A stretch of 64,000 nucleotides of DNA from Streptomyces sp. NBC_01210 (GCF_036010325.1 NZ_CP108549.1:1550001-1614000), one strand, 5' to 3'. Counted from the first letter of the stretch, positions 37,186 through 44,462 are shown. A program made the numbers and translations. The notes: generated by a model not told the origin, from the letters alone.

Positions 37186-37441
37186 CGATCCTCCCGAGAA
37201 GAGGACCAATGTCAGACGGCTCGTTACGGCCGTCGAGCAGCCGCCTCAATCCGTTGAGCGTCTGCAGCGCGTCAGCGATTTCCTTCGAGGGTTCAGCGTC
37301 CGCCAGCGTCAGCCGAAGCCATTCGAAGTCGGCGCAGGCGTCTCCGCAGTAGCGGGCCGGCAATGCAGCACCGCCAATCAGGACGAGCTCAGGAAAGAAG
37401 GAGCACCCTTCCCTCTCGCACTCGTCATCAGTAGGTCTCAT
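37178..37441 (-). CDS. Small Cys-containing phage protein upstream of the tape measure
   Basis: The 87-residue protein has four cysteines in CEREGCSFFPELVLI and YCGDACADFEWLRL, suggesting one zinc site. A charged helical C-terminus follows. GGAGG precedes the ATG at 37441. It overlaps the tape-measure gene by 8 bp, so it may be a coupled tail-assembly accessory, but no family is recognised. Confidence 0.6.
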   Translation of the reverse strand: MRPTDDECEREGCSFFPELVLIGGAALPARYCGDACADFEWLRLTLADAEPSKEIADALQTLNGLRRLLDGRNEPSDIGPLLGRIDA

Positions 37442-37462
37442 GAATGCCTCCAGGGCATGCAA

Positions 37463-37492
37463 AAGGCCCGTCACGCGTCCGTGACGGGCCTT
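37463..37492 (-). terminator. Hairpin terminator between two small element genes
   Basis: AAGGCCCGTCACG (37463-37475) and CGTGACGGGCCTT (37480-37492) form a perfect 13-bp stem with a CGTC loop. On the minus strand it is followed by TTGCATG. Confidence 0.75.
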
Positions 37493-37501
37493 CAGGGGTA
37501 G

Positions 37502-37783
37502 TTAGAAGCGACGCGATTCGTCGTCGAGGTAGAGGCCGGGAACGGCCTCGTTCGGGCTTCTGCGCGCGTCCAATAGGTCACTCAGGCGCAGAAGTTCGGC
37601 CGCTTGCGCGCCGGCGTCAGGGGCGTCGCTCACCTCCACCTTCCGCGCACGAGCGCACCAGACCCAGCACGGGCCGCCGCAATGCTGACGACGTCGGTAT
37701 CCCTGCGTCGCGGACTGCGTGTAACGCCGGGGGAATTCGCACCCGGGGCGCTTACACGGCTGGGGGGTGTTGTCGAGTGGCAT
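37502..37783 (-). CDS. Small Cys-rich phage protein
   Basis: The 93-residue protein starts MPLDNTPQPCKRPGCEFPRR and continues with RRRQHCGGPCWVWCARARK, giving five cysteines and a basic middle, then an acidic C-terminus. This suggests a zinc-stabilised nucleic-acid-binding fold. AGGAGG precedes the ATG. No characterised family is recognised. Confidence 0.65.
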   Translation of the reverse strand: MPLDNTPQPCKRPGCEFPRRYTQSATQGYRRRQHCGGPCWVWCARARKVEVSDAPDAGAQAAELLRLSDLLDARRSPNEAVPGLYLDDESRRF

Positions 37784-37804
37784 TGCTCCTCCTAGAAATG
37801 CGAT

Positions 37805-37832
37805 AGGGCCCCCGTCCGAAGACGAAGGCCCT
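37805..37832 (-). terminator. Imperfect hairpin after the primase-polymerase gene
   Basis: AGGGCC (37805-37810) and GGCCCT (37827-37832) pair around an inner GTC/GAC stem with a small internal loop. It sits just beyond the stop at 37852 on the minus strand. Confidence 0.4.
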
Positions 37833-37851
37833 GCGTCGTAGTTGTGCCCGC

Positions 37852-38451
37852 TTACGTCAGCTCAGTGACGAGCGCAGATATGTCTGTCAGCGTCGACGGG
37901 GCGCCGCGGAATCGCTGACCGGTCATTGCGATGTAACGGCCGGAACCGTACACCTCCACTGCGTATCCGCCCTCTCGTCGAATCCGCCGTCCCTGCCGGA
38001 CGTTGGCGAATCCGAAGACGTGCAGACCGTCGCCGGACGGGGACACCTCTACGTAGGTGGCGCCCGCGTCGCGGATGATGGCTGCGGCCCACGGAGCCAG
38101 ACGGCCGGTGAGCGGGTTAAGGCAGTGGTCCAGGTCGATGCAGACCACGTCGTCGACGTCGGAGAGCACGAAGCCCAGTCCGACGCCGGCCACGGACTCC
38201 GTGGCGGTTTTGTAGCTGCTCCAGGTGCGTGCGTTCGTCGACGAGGCAGCCATGCCGGTTGTCGTCAACGGTCGCTTGTCCGCGGCTCGTCGGACCCACC
38301 TGTCGCAGGTCGTCAGCTCCGCGGGGAGCGATGTGGCAGCCTTCGCGGCTGCGCGGGACAGTGCCTTCCGGCACCGTGGCGAACACGAGCGCGTGTGGGC
38401 TCGCGCCATGATGGCGAGAGGGCCGGCGCAGTGCTCGCAAGTTCGGGTCAT
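37852..38451 (-). CDS. Small archaeo-eukaryotic-type primase-polymerase (prim-pol)
   Basis: The 199-residue protein starts with a zinc knuckle (CEHCAGPLAIMARAHTRSCS and then PRC). It continues with an AEP core: motif I in VVCIDLDHCL, motif II in VEVSPSGDGLHVFGF, and a later GGYAVEVYGSGRYIAMTG. Phage and plasmid prim-pols prime replication of their own DNA, but usually carry a helicase domain; here none is attached. A stand-alone or truncated replication protein is likely. A strong promoter places the first base of the mRNA at or next to the ATG. Confidence 0.78.
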   Translation of the reverse strand: MTRTCEHCAGPLAIMARAHTRSCSPRCRKALSRAAAKAATSLPAELTTCDRWVRRAADKRPLTTTGMAASSTNARTWSSYKTATESVAGVGLGFVLSDVDDVVCIDLDHCLNPLTGRLAPWAAAIIRDAGATYVEVSPSGDGLHVFGFANVRQGRRIRREGGYAVEVYGSGRYIAMTGQRFRGAPSTLTDISALVTELT

Positions 38452-38882
38452 GCCTCTATCGTAATGGAGGGCGGTCACACTTTCAAGCCTCCCACCTGCA
38501 CAGATGCAATCGGTAAGTCATGCCGGCGCGTCACGTTTTCAAGCCTGCCTCGTCCCCCGGATGCCCCTAGAGGGGGCTGCGTGGGCGCCTCCGGGCCTGC
38601 CGGCGGAGCGGGTCCGCGAGCGCCTCTCGGGACCTCCAGACCCGTACAGAGCGCGAGGCCCAGCACCTCTACGATCGGCAAGGTGGCCGGCTGGGGGTCA
38701 CCCCCCTGGTCATTAGCTCGCCTAACTAACCGTATCGTTTCGTTTGGCTAACTAATCTTCGCTGCGAAGCCGGCGCGTGGCTCGCGACGATCACCGTCAG
38801 CGTGCTCGCCCATCCTGCGGGCAGGTGCGCACGTTGTACGTGCGTGGGCGAGTGTGCTGAGGTTCTGACGTAGAAGGTGACG
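38452..38882. other. Intergenic region upstream of prim-pol with iterated sequences
   Basis: No gene is supported in these 431 bp. TTTCAAGCCT occurs at 38481-38490 and 38537-38546 as part of longer imperfect direct repeats. CTAACTAA occurs at 38722-38729 and 38748-38755 in an AT-rich patch. Short dyads CTTCGC-T-GCGAAG (38757-38769) and GCACGT-TGT-ACGTGC (38833-38847) follow; the last may terminate the gene to the right. Confidence 0.5.
38458..38486 (-). promoter_or_regulatory. Promoter giving a leaderless prim-pol mRNA
   Basis: On the minus strand TTGAAA (38486-38481) and TACGAT (38463-38458) are 17 bp apart. The ATG starts only 6 bases after the -10 hexamer. Transcription should begin at or next to the A of the start codon. 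Leaderless genes are common in Streptomyces, and no RBS is present. Confidence 0.6.
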
Positions 38883-39116
38883 TCAGCCCTGACCGATGGC
38901 GGACACGTGGTCGATGCGCACCGTCGTGGCCTTGCTGGTCGCCGTCACGGTGAGGACGTCGGGGTAAGCCGTCCCGCCGTACTTAGCCACCGTCGCGTAC
39001 GCCAGCGTCCCTGTGACGCTCTGGCCTCCGACGAGGCTGACGACGACGGTCGTGCCGTTCAGCTCCACCGCCCGGTTCTTGATCTCCTGCTCGTGAAGAG
39101 TGCTTTCGTAGCTCAT
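38883..39116 (-). CDS. Small beta-rich element protein
   Basis: The 77-residue protein has VELNGTTVVVSLVGGQSVTG followed by TLAYATVAKYGG and TSKATTVRIDHVSAIGQ. This pattern suggests a small Sm-like or SH3-like barrel, but the match is only by eye. AAGG lies before the ATG. It is six bases downstream of the next gene on the same strand. The function is unknown. Confidence 0.65.
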   Translation of the reverse strand: MSYESTLHEQEIKNRAVELNGTTVVVSLVGGQSVTGTLAYATVAKYGGTAYPDVLTVTATSKATTVRIDHVSAIGQG

Positions 39117-39122
39117 CTGCCC

Positions 39123-39464
39123 TTACCTTCCATCCATGGTGTAGGTGCGGACCGCAAACGGATTGCGGTCGCTCGTCGGTACGGCCTTCTTCTCTGGCCG
39201 GTTGCCGTCCTCGTCCAGGCCGTGCTTCTGGCGGTACATCGCGACGCCAGCGGAAACGGTGCCCGGCGACGTCGATGCAACGTCGCCGCCACGAGGTCCG
39301 CCGGAACGGATCGCCGGCGGGGGCGGTGGAGCGAACTCCGTCAGGAGGGCATCCGCGTCCGCGCTCAGTTCGTCGGGCGTCTCGCCGCGGAGGTACGAGC
39401 ACTGAGCGGGCGTCAGGCCCTTCGCCTGGCCGGCCGCAAGCTGCTCGGTGGTTGGTTCTGCCAT
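39123..39464 (-). CDS. Phage-type protein of unknown function
   Basis: The 113-residue protein has a helical start (TTEQLAAGQAKGLTPAQCSY), a Pro-rich linker (APPPPPAIRSGGPRGGDVAS) and a C-terminus ending NPFAVRTYTMDG. Similar small proteins occur beside head genes of Streptomyces phages. GAGAGG precedes the ATG. No capsid gene is nearby, so it may be a leftover of a structural operon (inference). Confidence 0.65.
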   Translation of the reverse strand: MAEPTTEQLAAGQAKGLTPAQCSYLRGETPDELSADADALLTEFAPPPPPAIRSGGPRGGDVASTSPGTVSAGVAMYRQKHGLDEDGNRPEKKAVPTSDRNPFAVRTYTMDGR

Positions 39465-39477
39465 GTCTATGGCCTCT

Positions 39478-40326
39478 CTACTTCAGGGAGATATCGGGAT
39501 TGCTCTCGAAGCCGTGGCGCTTCGGCGCTGGCGGTGCAGGGATATGCGTGACGATCGGATTGAAGTCGTAGACGGCCGTGTCCGGCTCGCCGACGTCAAC
39601 GGCGTCTTCCGCCTCCAGCTCGTCGAAGGACGAGGGGACCCATGCGGTACCAAGGTTGGCGATGTAGACCATGTATGGAATGTCGTAGTGGCCCGACGTC
39701 ATGGAGCGCAGGATGTCCGCCGGGACTCCGTCGCGGTCCAGGCCAGCCACCTCGAAGTGCCCTGCCTCGCGAAGCGCTCGAAGGCGCTGTCCGTCGGCCA
39801 GAGGACGAAGGATGTCGTACTGCGCCTGCCTGATGTTCCGCAGCGTGCCGACCATCGACGTCAGCAGCCGCCATGCCTCCGGAGCCTTGCCGCCGACTTC
39901 GATGGCCTGTTCCGCGGACCGCGCGTCCTTGAGGTCGACGGCCGTCTTCTTCACATCCTCCAGGAAGTCCTTCAGGCGCTTCCCGAGCGCTTCGAGCGCC
40001 ATCTCCGCGCCGTCCGTCATTCGGAGGAAGTCCAGGTGGTTGCGGATGCTCGTCGCCGCTTCGTTGAGTGCGATGTGCTCCGACTCGAGCTCCAGGGTGT
40101 CGCGGTAGGCGTCGGCCGCGCGCTTCCCCACGTCGTCGGGAAAGTCGCCGCCGGCGCGGACGGATGCCGTCGCCTCGTCGATGACCGCCCGGCGTGCCTG
40201 GTCTCGGCTCTGGACGTCGCCCAGCGCCTTCCTGCGCGCCTCCACCTTCGCCAGCTGCCTTTCGGCGTGCGCGACGTCAGGGGCGGCTGCCCACGCAGCC
40301 TTGAATTCAGGGTTGTTGCTGTTCAT
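39478..40326 (-). CDS. Helical phage protein of unknown function
   Basis: The 282-residue protein is mainly alpha-helical with likely coiled coils (AHAERQLAKVEARRKALGDV, ALEALGKRLKDFLEDVKKTA). It ends in a Pro-rich tail. The ATG at 40326 has GAGAGG at good distance; the ATG 18 bases upstream has none. It lies 13 bp upstream of the 113-residue gene, so the two are probably co-transcribed. A structural or head-completion role is possible but unsupported. Confidence 0.7.
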   Translation of the reverse strand: MNSNNPEFKAAWAAAPDVAHAERQLAKVEARRKALGDVQSRDQARRAVIDEATASVRAGGDFPDDVGKRAADAYRDTLELESEHIALNEAATSIRNHLDFLRMTDGAEMALEALGKRLKDFLEDVKKTAVDLKDARSAEQAIEVGGKAPEAWRLLTSMVGTLRNIRQAQYDILRPLADGQRLRALREAGHFEVAGLDRDGVPADILRSMTSGHYDIPYMVYIANLGTAWVPSSFDELEAEDAVDVGEPDTAVYDFNPIVTHIPAPPAPKRHGFESNPDISLK

Positions 40327-40349
40327 TGTTTTCCTCTCGGACATGACGA

Positions 40350-40376
40350 AGGCCCCTGCCGTGTTGGCAAGGGCCT
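40350..40376 (-). terminator. Terminator after the zinc-finger gene
   Basis: AGGCCCCTGCC (40350-40360) and GGCAAGGGCCT (40366-40376) pair with one mismatch around GTGTT. It lies 23 bp after the stop at 40399 on the minus strand. Confidence 0.65.
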
Positions 40377-40398
40377 AGATGAAAGCTCTGTACGGCCG

Positions 40399-40656
40399 TT
40401 AGGCGGCTTCGTATCGGCCGACGGAATCGAAGTGCGCGGAACGTGCTTTGCGGCGCTCACGAACGCGCCTGGCACGCTCGGGCGCCTCCAGGGCGTACCG
40501 CCTCCGCTCCGCCTCGTTCCGGCAGTCTGCACAGCGTCGCGTGAATCCGTCGGCGCACAGGCTGTCGCGGTGAAAGTGCTCCTCCGTCACGGGGAGGTCC
40601 CGCTCGCACCCAGGGCACTTCCTCCGGGGCATGCTCGGCACGTCAATGAGTCGCAT
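40399..40656 (-). CDS. Small zinc-ribbon protein
   Basis: The 85-residue protein has CPGCERDLPVTEEHFHRDSL and then CADGFTRRCADCRNEAERRR, giving paired CxxC motifs and a basic helix. This matches the zinc-binding front part of phage HNH/endonuclease VII-like proteins, but the nuclease part is absent. AGGAG lies before the ATG at 40656. A DNA-binding accessory role is likely. Confidence 0.7.
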   Translation of the reverse strand: MRLIDVPSMPRRKCPGCERDLPVTEEHFHRDSLCADGFTRRCADCRNEAERRRYALEAPERARRVRERRKARSAHFDSVGRYEAA

Positions 40657-41298
40657 CTAGTTCTCCTGAGTGTTCTGTCGTTCCGTCGTCCTGACTGAGT
40701 ACGGCAAATGAAAAAGGCCATCCCGAGGGACGGCCTGAAGATTGTTGCCTCGCGGCGGAGCACGTCGACGGAGGGGCGCAGAGGAGGGACGCCGCTCAAC
40801 ATCGTCGGCTCTACGCCGCGAGGCATGCGCCGGTGAGAGGAGGGGCCGGCGCAGCTGTCGAGTGCGTCGGCGCCGCGCCATTCGTCGGCGTCCGTAAATC
40901 GCTCTCTTTACTCTTATGGGGCGGGGGTGACGCGGAATCGCGAAGATGCGGCTTTTGCGTCCCATCCTTTTACGAAACCATTACGTTCATCTCAGAATGA
41001 GAGACAATCCAGGAATCCGCAGCTCGCGCGCCCGCCCGAACGTGCTCCGACGGGCGCCCCCTCAGCGTAGGCTCACGCAGCGTAACCTTTTGGCGAGATC
41101 ACAGACCCGAGTCGCATAAACGCCCTCCTGAGCGCCTAGAAGCAGCCCCGTGACCCTGGAGGTCCGATCGCGCCTCCAGGCGCCCACAGGTCCGCCCAGT
41201 GGCTTTCTCGGGCTCTCTACGTCGACACACCTCCACATCCTCCACGCTGCGCCCTCTCGACGTCGACGGGCAGACTTCCAGGGCGGAGGTGTCAAAGT
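40657..41298. other. Non-coding stretch of the element
   Basis: I see no convincing gene. Open frames here are Arg-rich and lack ribosome-binding sites. A hairpin with AGGCC and GGCCT arms lies at about 40711-40732. A small TCTCA-GAA-TGAGA dyad lies at 40992-41004 in an AT-richer patch that may hold a promoter for the zinc-ribbon gene. Confidence 0.4.
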
Positions 41299-41371
41299 GT
41301 CAAACTTAGACCCCTTTTTCACTAAGTGGTTAACGCGTTAAGGGGTTTCCAGAAATAGGGTCTAGTTTGAC
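41299..41371. promoter_or_regulatory. Concentric dyad with central TTAACGCGTTAA palindrome
   Basis: GTCAAACTTAGACCC (41299-41313) and GGGTCTAGTTTGAC (41358-41371) are inverted copies with one inserted base. Their centre falls at 41335, within half a base of a perfect 12-bp palindrome TTAACGCGTTAA (41330-41341). A tandem GTGTCAAA pair begins at 41290. The AT-rich, symmetrical structure suggests a replication origin, partition site or multi-site operator of the element. Confidence 0.55.
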
Positions 41372-41619
41372 GGTCCAGGCATATCCGCAGGTCAGCGCGA
41401 TGCAAACTTGACGAGGTCGGACGGAATCCGACGCGCTTCCGAAGCGGACTAATGAGACTAATGGTCTGCAATGGGCTGGAATCGCAGCTTCCACCTATGA
41501 TGCGGCCCCTCACGGAGGCACGTCAGCGAGCGCAGCGGAGGACGTCGACGGGGACGCGAGAGACGCCGAAGGGCCGACACCCCAGCGGGGGCGACGGCCC
41601 TTTCGTTACAGCGAGTGAG

Positions 41620-42480
41620 TTACGCGGCAGCGAGGATCCGGCTCGTCGACGTCGCGTGCGCCGTCACCGCGCAGCCGGAGCACATCGGCACCCAACCCCC
41701 GTCGACCGCGAGAGGCTCCGTCGGCTCATCCTCGAAGCACCATGCGCACCCTGCCGACTCTCCGCGGCAGTCGGCGCAGAACACCTCTCCGCACTCGCTG
41801 CGAACCGTGGCGATCGTCTGCACCTGCGCGCAGGCATCGCACGCGGCCGTCAGGTGGACGCTCTGCAGTGCAACGACGGGAACGCCGTAGGCGTGCGCCT
41901 CCGCCTCCAGGACGACCGCGTACGGGTCCATGGGGGCGGGCTGCTCGTCCTCCAGCGACGGCCCGTAGACGACAACTGCAGCGAACTGCCGGACGTCGAT
42001 GCGGTCATGCGTGGCGACGACGGTCGGCCGGCAGAGCTGATCCGTGACGTCGAAGGCGAAGGCGTGGAGGTCCGAACGCTCCGCGTCGCTCTGGCAGGCG
42101 CCGACGATGAGGACGGGGCCCGCGTTCGTCGTCGGCCTCTCCGCGCACCCGACGTGAGCGAACACCTGGCAGCCGTCGACCGTGCCGACGGGGACCATCG
42201 CGCCGTCCTCCCCTTCGCAGACGACGCAGGCAATGCCGTCAAGCTGCGCAGGAGTGAGGGTGCCGACGTCAAGGACGCAGGAAGGTGCAGTCTCGCGGAT
42301 CACGGCGTACAGCTGCTCAGGGTCGATGAAGTACAGCGAGCCGTCCGCCATGGCGAGCGTCTGGGAGTGCGGGAACCGCGGGTCGATGTCGGCCTTCGAG
42401 ACGACGGGGACACCCGGGAGACGCTTCAGGATGTCGGTGGGGGCGATGTCGGAACCGGGGATGGTGATGGTTGCGTACAC
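41620..42480 (-). CDS. Multi-zinc-finger element protein of unknown function
   Basis: The 286-residue protein has an unrecognised N-terminal half and several cysteine pairs: ACVVCEGEDG with VFAHVGCAE in the middle, then CDACAQVQTI, CGEVFCADC, CAWCFEDE and MCSGCA at the C-terminus. Two or three structural zincs are likely. GAGGAG precedes the GTG at 42480; a longer start would run through the upstream hairpin. It is divergent from the ribbon-helix-helix gene and may be regulated by it. Confidence 0.7.
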   Translation of the reverse strand: MYATITIPGSDIAPTDILKRLPGVPVVSKADIDPRFPHSQTLAMADGSLYFIDPEQLYAVIRETAPSCVLDVGTLTPAQLDGIACVVCEGEDGAMVPVGTVDGCQVFAHVGCAERPTTNAGPVLIVGACQSDAERSDLHAFAFDVTDQLCRPTVVATHDRIDVRQFAAVVVYGPSLEDEQPAPMDPYAVVLEAEAHAYGVPVVALQSVHLTAACDACAQVQTIATVRSECGEVFCADCRGESAGCAWCFEDEPTEPLAVDGGWVPMCSGCAVTAHATSTSRILAAA

Positions 42481-42500
42481 TGGAGTCTCCTCATGTAGGA

Positions 42501-42539
42501 CACAACCCCGCTCTTCCGCCAAGTCGACGCGGGGTTGTG
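42501..42539. promoter_or_regulatory. Hairpin in the divergent promoter region
   Basis: CACAACCCCGC (42501-42511) and GCGGGGTTGTG (42529-42539) form a perfect 11-bp inverted repeat with a 17-nt loop. It lies between two divergent genes, 21 bp upstream of the zinc-finger gene, so it is more likely an operator or 5'-UTR structure than a terminator. Confidence 0.5.
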
Positions 42540-42562
42540 CTGTTCCCGGGAAGGTTCCCCGG

Positions 42563-42606
42563 GGTGTGTCCACACCTTACGCACACTCCGAGGGTGTGTC
42601 CACACC
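42563..42606. promoter_or_regulatory. Two operator copies upstream of the ribbon-helix-helix gene
   Basis: GGTGTGTCCACACC occurs at 42563-42576 and again at 42593-42606, exactly 30 bp apart. Each is a GGTGTG/CACACC dyad. The second copy lies directly before the TACGGT -10 element at 42612-42617. Paired dyads about three helical turns apart suit cooperative binding of a ribbon-helix-helix repressor. Confidence 0.7.
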
Positions 42607-42623
42607 TCTGCTACGGTCGTCTC

Positions 42624-42824
42624 ATGCCCAACCAACCGAAGACGCCTGCCAGCCGCTTCCGCATCGACGCCGAACTATGGAGCGCGTTCGGTGAAGCCGT
42701 CCCCGACGACACCGACCGCTCCGACGTCCTCCGCCGCTTCGTGGCCTACTACTGCCGCAGGCCAGGCAGCGAACTGCCGCAGCGTCCGCCGGCTGGCCCG
42801 TGGTCGACGCCTCCCGAGGGCTGA
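42624..42824 (+). CDS. Small ribbon-helix-helix-type DNA-binding protein
   Basis: The 66-residue protein has a short strand RFRIDAELWSAF and two helices (WSAFGEAVPDDTDRSDVLRR and FVAYYCRR), matching a CopG/MetJ-like fold. The C-terminus is Pro-rich. The ATG lies six bases after TACGGT and there is no RBS, so the mRNA is probably leaderless. Two GGTGTGTCCACACC dyads upstream suggest autorepression and control of the divergent gene. It is the only plus-strand element gene outside the IS. Confidence 0.7.
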   Translation: MPNQPKTPASRFRIDAELWSAFGEAVPDDTDRSDVLRRFVAYYCRRPGSELPQRPPAGPWSTPPEG

Positions 42825-42830
42825 GCAACA

Positions 42831-42867
42831 CACAGAGGGCCCACCGTGCATCGGTGGGCCCTCTGTG
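42831..42867. terminator. Bidirectional terminator between RHH gene and integrase
   Basis: CACAGAGGGCCCACCG (42831-42846) and CGGTGGGCCCTCTGTG (42852-42867) form a perfect 16-bp stem with a TGCAT loop, between convergent stop codons. Confidence 0.85.
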
Positions 42868-42884
42868 CGTCCGACGTCAGCGGG

Positions 42885-44381
42885 TCACAACTCCGCTTGA
42901 TAACGCGCGTCTTCGAGCGCATCCGCCACAGGCTCTGCAGGACCAAACTCCGCACGCTCTGCGACGGTCGATGTCCGCGACTCAGCCGGCTTCACCCATA
43001 CGTGGAGGCCGTACTCCAGGAGGAGCTTCCCGCGCTCCGTGTCGCTGGCTGCAGCCCAGACGTCAGCGAGCGTCCGCCCGGTCTTCCGCTCCTCCCAGTG
43101 CGGCTCTTCCTGCGGGATATCCTGAAGCGCCTTCCGACGGGCAATGAGGCGCGCCATGCGATCGCGGTATTCCGCCTCGTCTTCCGCGCCCTGGTAAAGG
43201 CCTGCGTCACGGTCGTCACGGAGCCCGCGGATAGCGCGGTTCACCTGCGCCAGGTCCCGTGTCGCGTCGCTGCCCGGGTGCCATACGCGGTCCACCTCCG
43301 GCAGGATGCCGTAAGCCTTCGGAAACTCGTCCCGCGCCCATTCGACGAGTTTCGCCATGTTGACGTACACGCCAGGCTTGTGACGACCGATTTCCGACAC
43401 TCCCCCGCACGTGAATGCCCGTACGCCGTCAGGTGAGATCCGCTGCTTCAAATTCCCGCCGCATTCGTGGCACCTGGCAGCGCCGGAAAGCCAGTGCGAC
43501 GCGGCAGGAGCCTTTCGGGGCGCTTGCTTCTGACCGTCCAACTGGCTGTGCAGTGCGTCGAATTCGTCGCGGCTGAATACTGGCGCCCACGCAACTACGG
43601 GAAGCCCGTCGTCGTCGACCTCCACTCCCCCGCCGGCAATGGGACGGTGCCCCAGCATCGTCGGGGATTCGAGAATGAACCGGAGCGCCCTCGTGCGCCA
43701 CTGCGACGTCTGCGCCCGGTCACCTTTCGACGTGGCTCCACGCTGACGGCTGGTGGGCTCTCCGCGCTCGTTCAGCCGCCGTGCGCATTCGGCCAGGTTC
43801 TCGCCTTCCAGGATCCACAGGAGGACTTCCCGCATGACGCCTACGGCGTGCGCGTCACGGACGAGGATGCGGCCCTTCCCGCTGGGGTGCGGAGCCGGCG
43901 TCAGACCGTACGGCGCGCGTCCGCCGTGGAATCGCTTGTCCTCCTTCGCCTTTCGCATGGAGTCCTGAACGCGCGCTTTGATCATTTCGCGCTCCAGCTC
44001 CGCGAAGATGGCGATCATCTGCGCCATGGCGCGTCCCTGCGGGCCCGTCATGTCGATCGGCTCTGTGGCGGACACGAGCGCTACGCCGCCCTTGTCGAGC
44101 TCTCTCACAATGTCCGCGAAGCCGACGAAGGAGCGGGCGATACGGTCGATCTTCCAGACCATGACGACGTCGACGCCTGCCAGGTTCTCCAGAAGACGCT
44201 TCATTGCCGGACGTTCCAAGGGAGGCTTAGCTCCGGAGACTCCCTCGTCGACGTAGGCATCCCCCACGACGCGGCCCCGGCGCTGGACCACTTCCGCGCG
44301 GCATGTCTCGTCCTGACGCTGAATGGATGTGCTGGCGTCCGTCATCCGCGACAGCCGCTCGTAGAGCGCGTACCGGTCCAC
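42885..44381 (-). CDS. int: Large serine recombinase (integrase)
   Basis: The 498-residue protein starts VDRYALYERLSRMTDASTSI, with the nucleophile Ser11. It shows the catalytic-domain motifs DEGVSGAKPPLERPAM, VWKIDRIARS and ELEREMIKARVQDSM. A recombinase domain follows, then a zinc ribbon (CHECGGNLKQRI, CGG) and a coiled-coil region (KALQDIPQEE area). GGAGGGGGAGAC precedes the GTG at 44381, the natural phage start. In the integrated state the frame is open upstream to 44462, giving a 27-residue fusion to the native guaB1 N-terminus. It lies next to attR, as is usual for such integrases. Confidence 0.95.
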   Translation of the reverse strand: MDRYALYERLSRMTDASTSIQRQDETCRAEVVQRRGRVVGDAYVDEGVSGAKPPLERPAMKRLLENLAGVDVVMVWKIDRIARSFVGFADIVRELDKGGVALVSATEPIDMTGPQGRAMAQMIAIFAELEREMIKARVQDSMRKAKEDKRFHGGRAPYGLTPAPHPSGKGRILVRDAHAVGVMREVLLWILEGENLAECARRLNERGEPTSRQRGATSKGDRAQTSQWRTRALRFILESPTMLGHRPIAGGGVEVDDDGLPVVAWAPVFSRDEFDALHSQLDGQKQAPRKAPAASHWLSGAARCHECGGNLKQRISPDGVRAFTCGGVSEIGRHKPGVYVNMAKLVEWARDEFPKAYGILPEVDRVWHPGSDATRDLAQVNRAIRGLRDDRDAGLYQGAEDEAEYRDRMARLIARRKALQDIPQEEPHWEERKTGRTLADVWAAASDTERGKLLLEYGLHVWVKPAESRTSTVAERAEFGPAEPVADALEDARYQAEL

Positions 44382-44415
44382 GTCTCCCCCTCCTGAAGCC
44401 CTATGTCCTTTAGCA

Positions 44416-44436
44416 TCGTACGTGAGGTCGTACGGC
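44416..44436. other. attR: Right attachment site (attR)
   Basis: This is an exact 21-bp copy of the attL core. The left flank CTATGTCCTTTAGC carries the second attP arm. The right flank encodes the original guaB1 start (GTG CGT TTC CTC AAT GAC). It lies inside the guaB1-integrase fusion frame. Confidence 0.9.
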
Positions 44437-44462
44437 GGCTTCAGGTCATTGAGGAAACGCAC

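Noticed and set aside
40657..40965. 102-codon Arg-rich minus-strand frame in the element
   Set aside because: Extreme Arg content, no RBS at a credible start, overlaps hairpins and gives no known motif.
41062..41322. 86-codon minus-strand frame near the dyad
   Set aside because: Starts inside the symmetric regulatory sequence, has no RBS and an improbable Arg/Trp composition.
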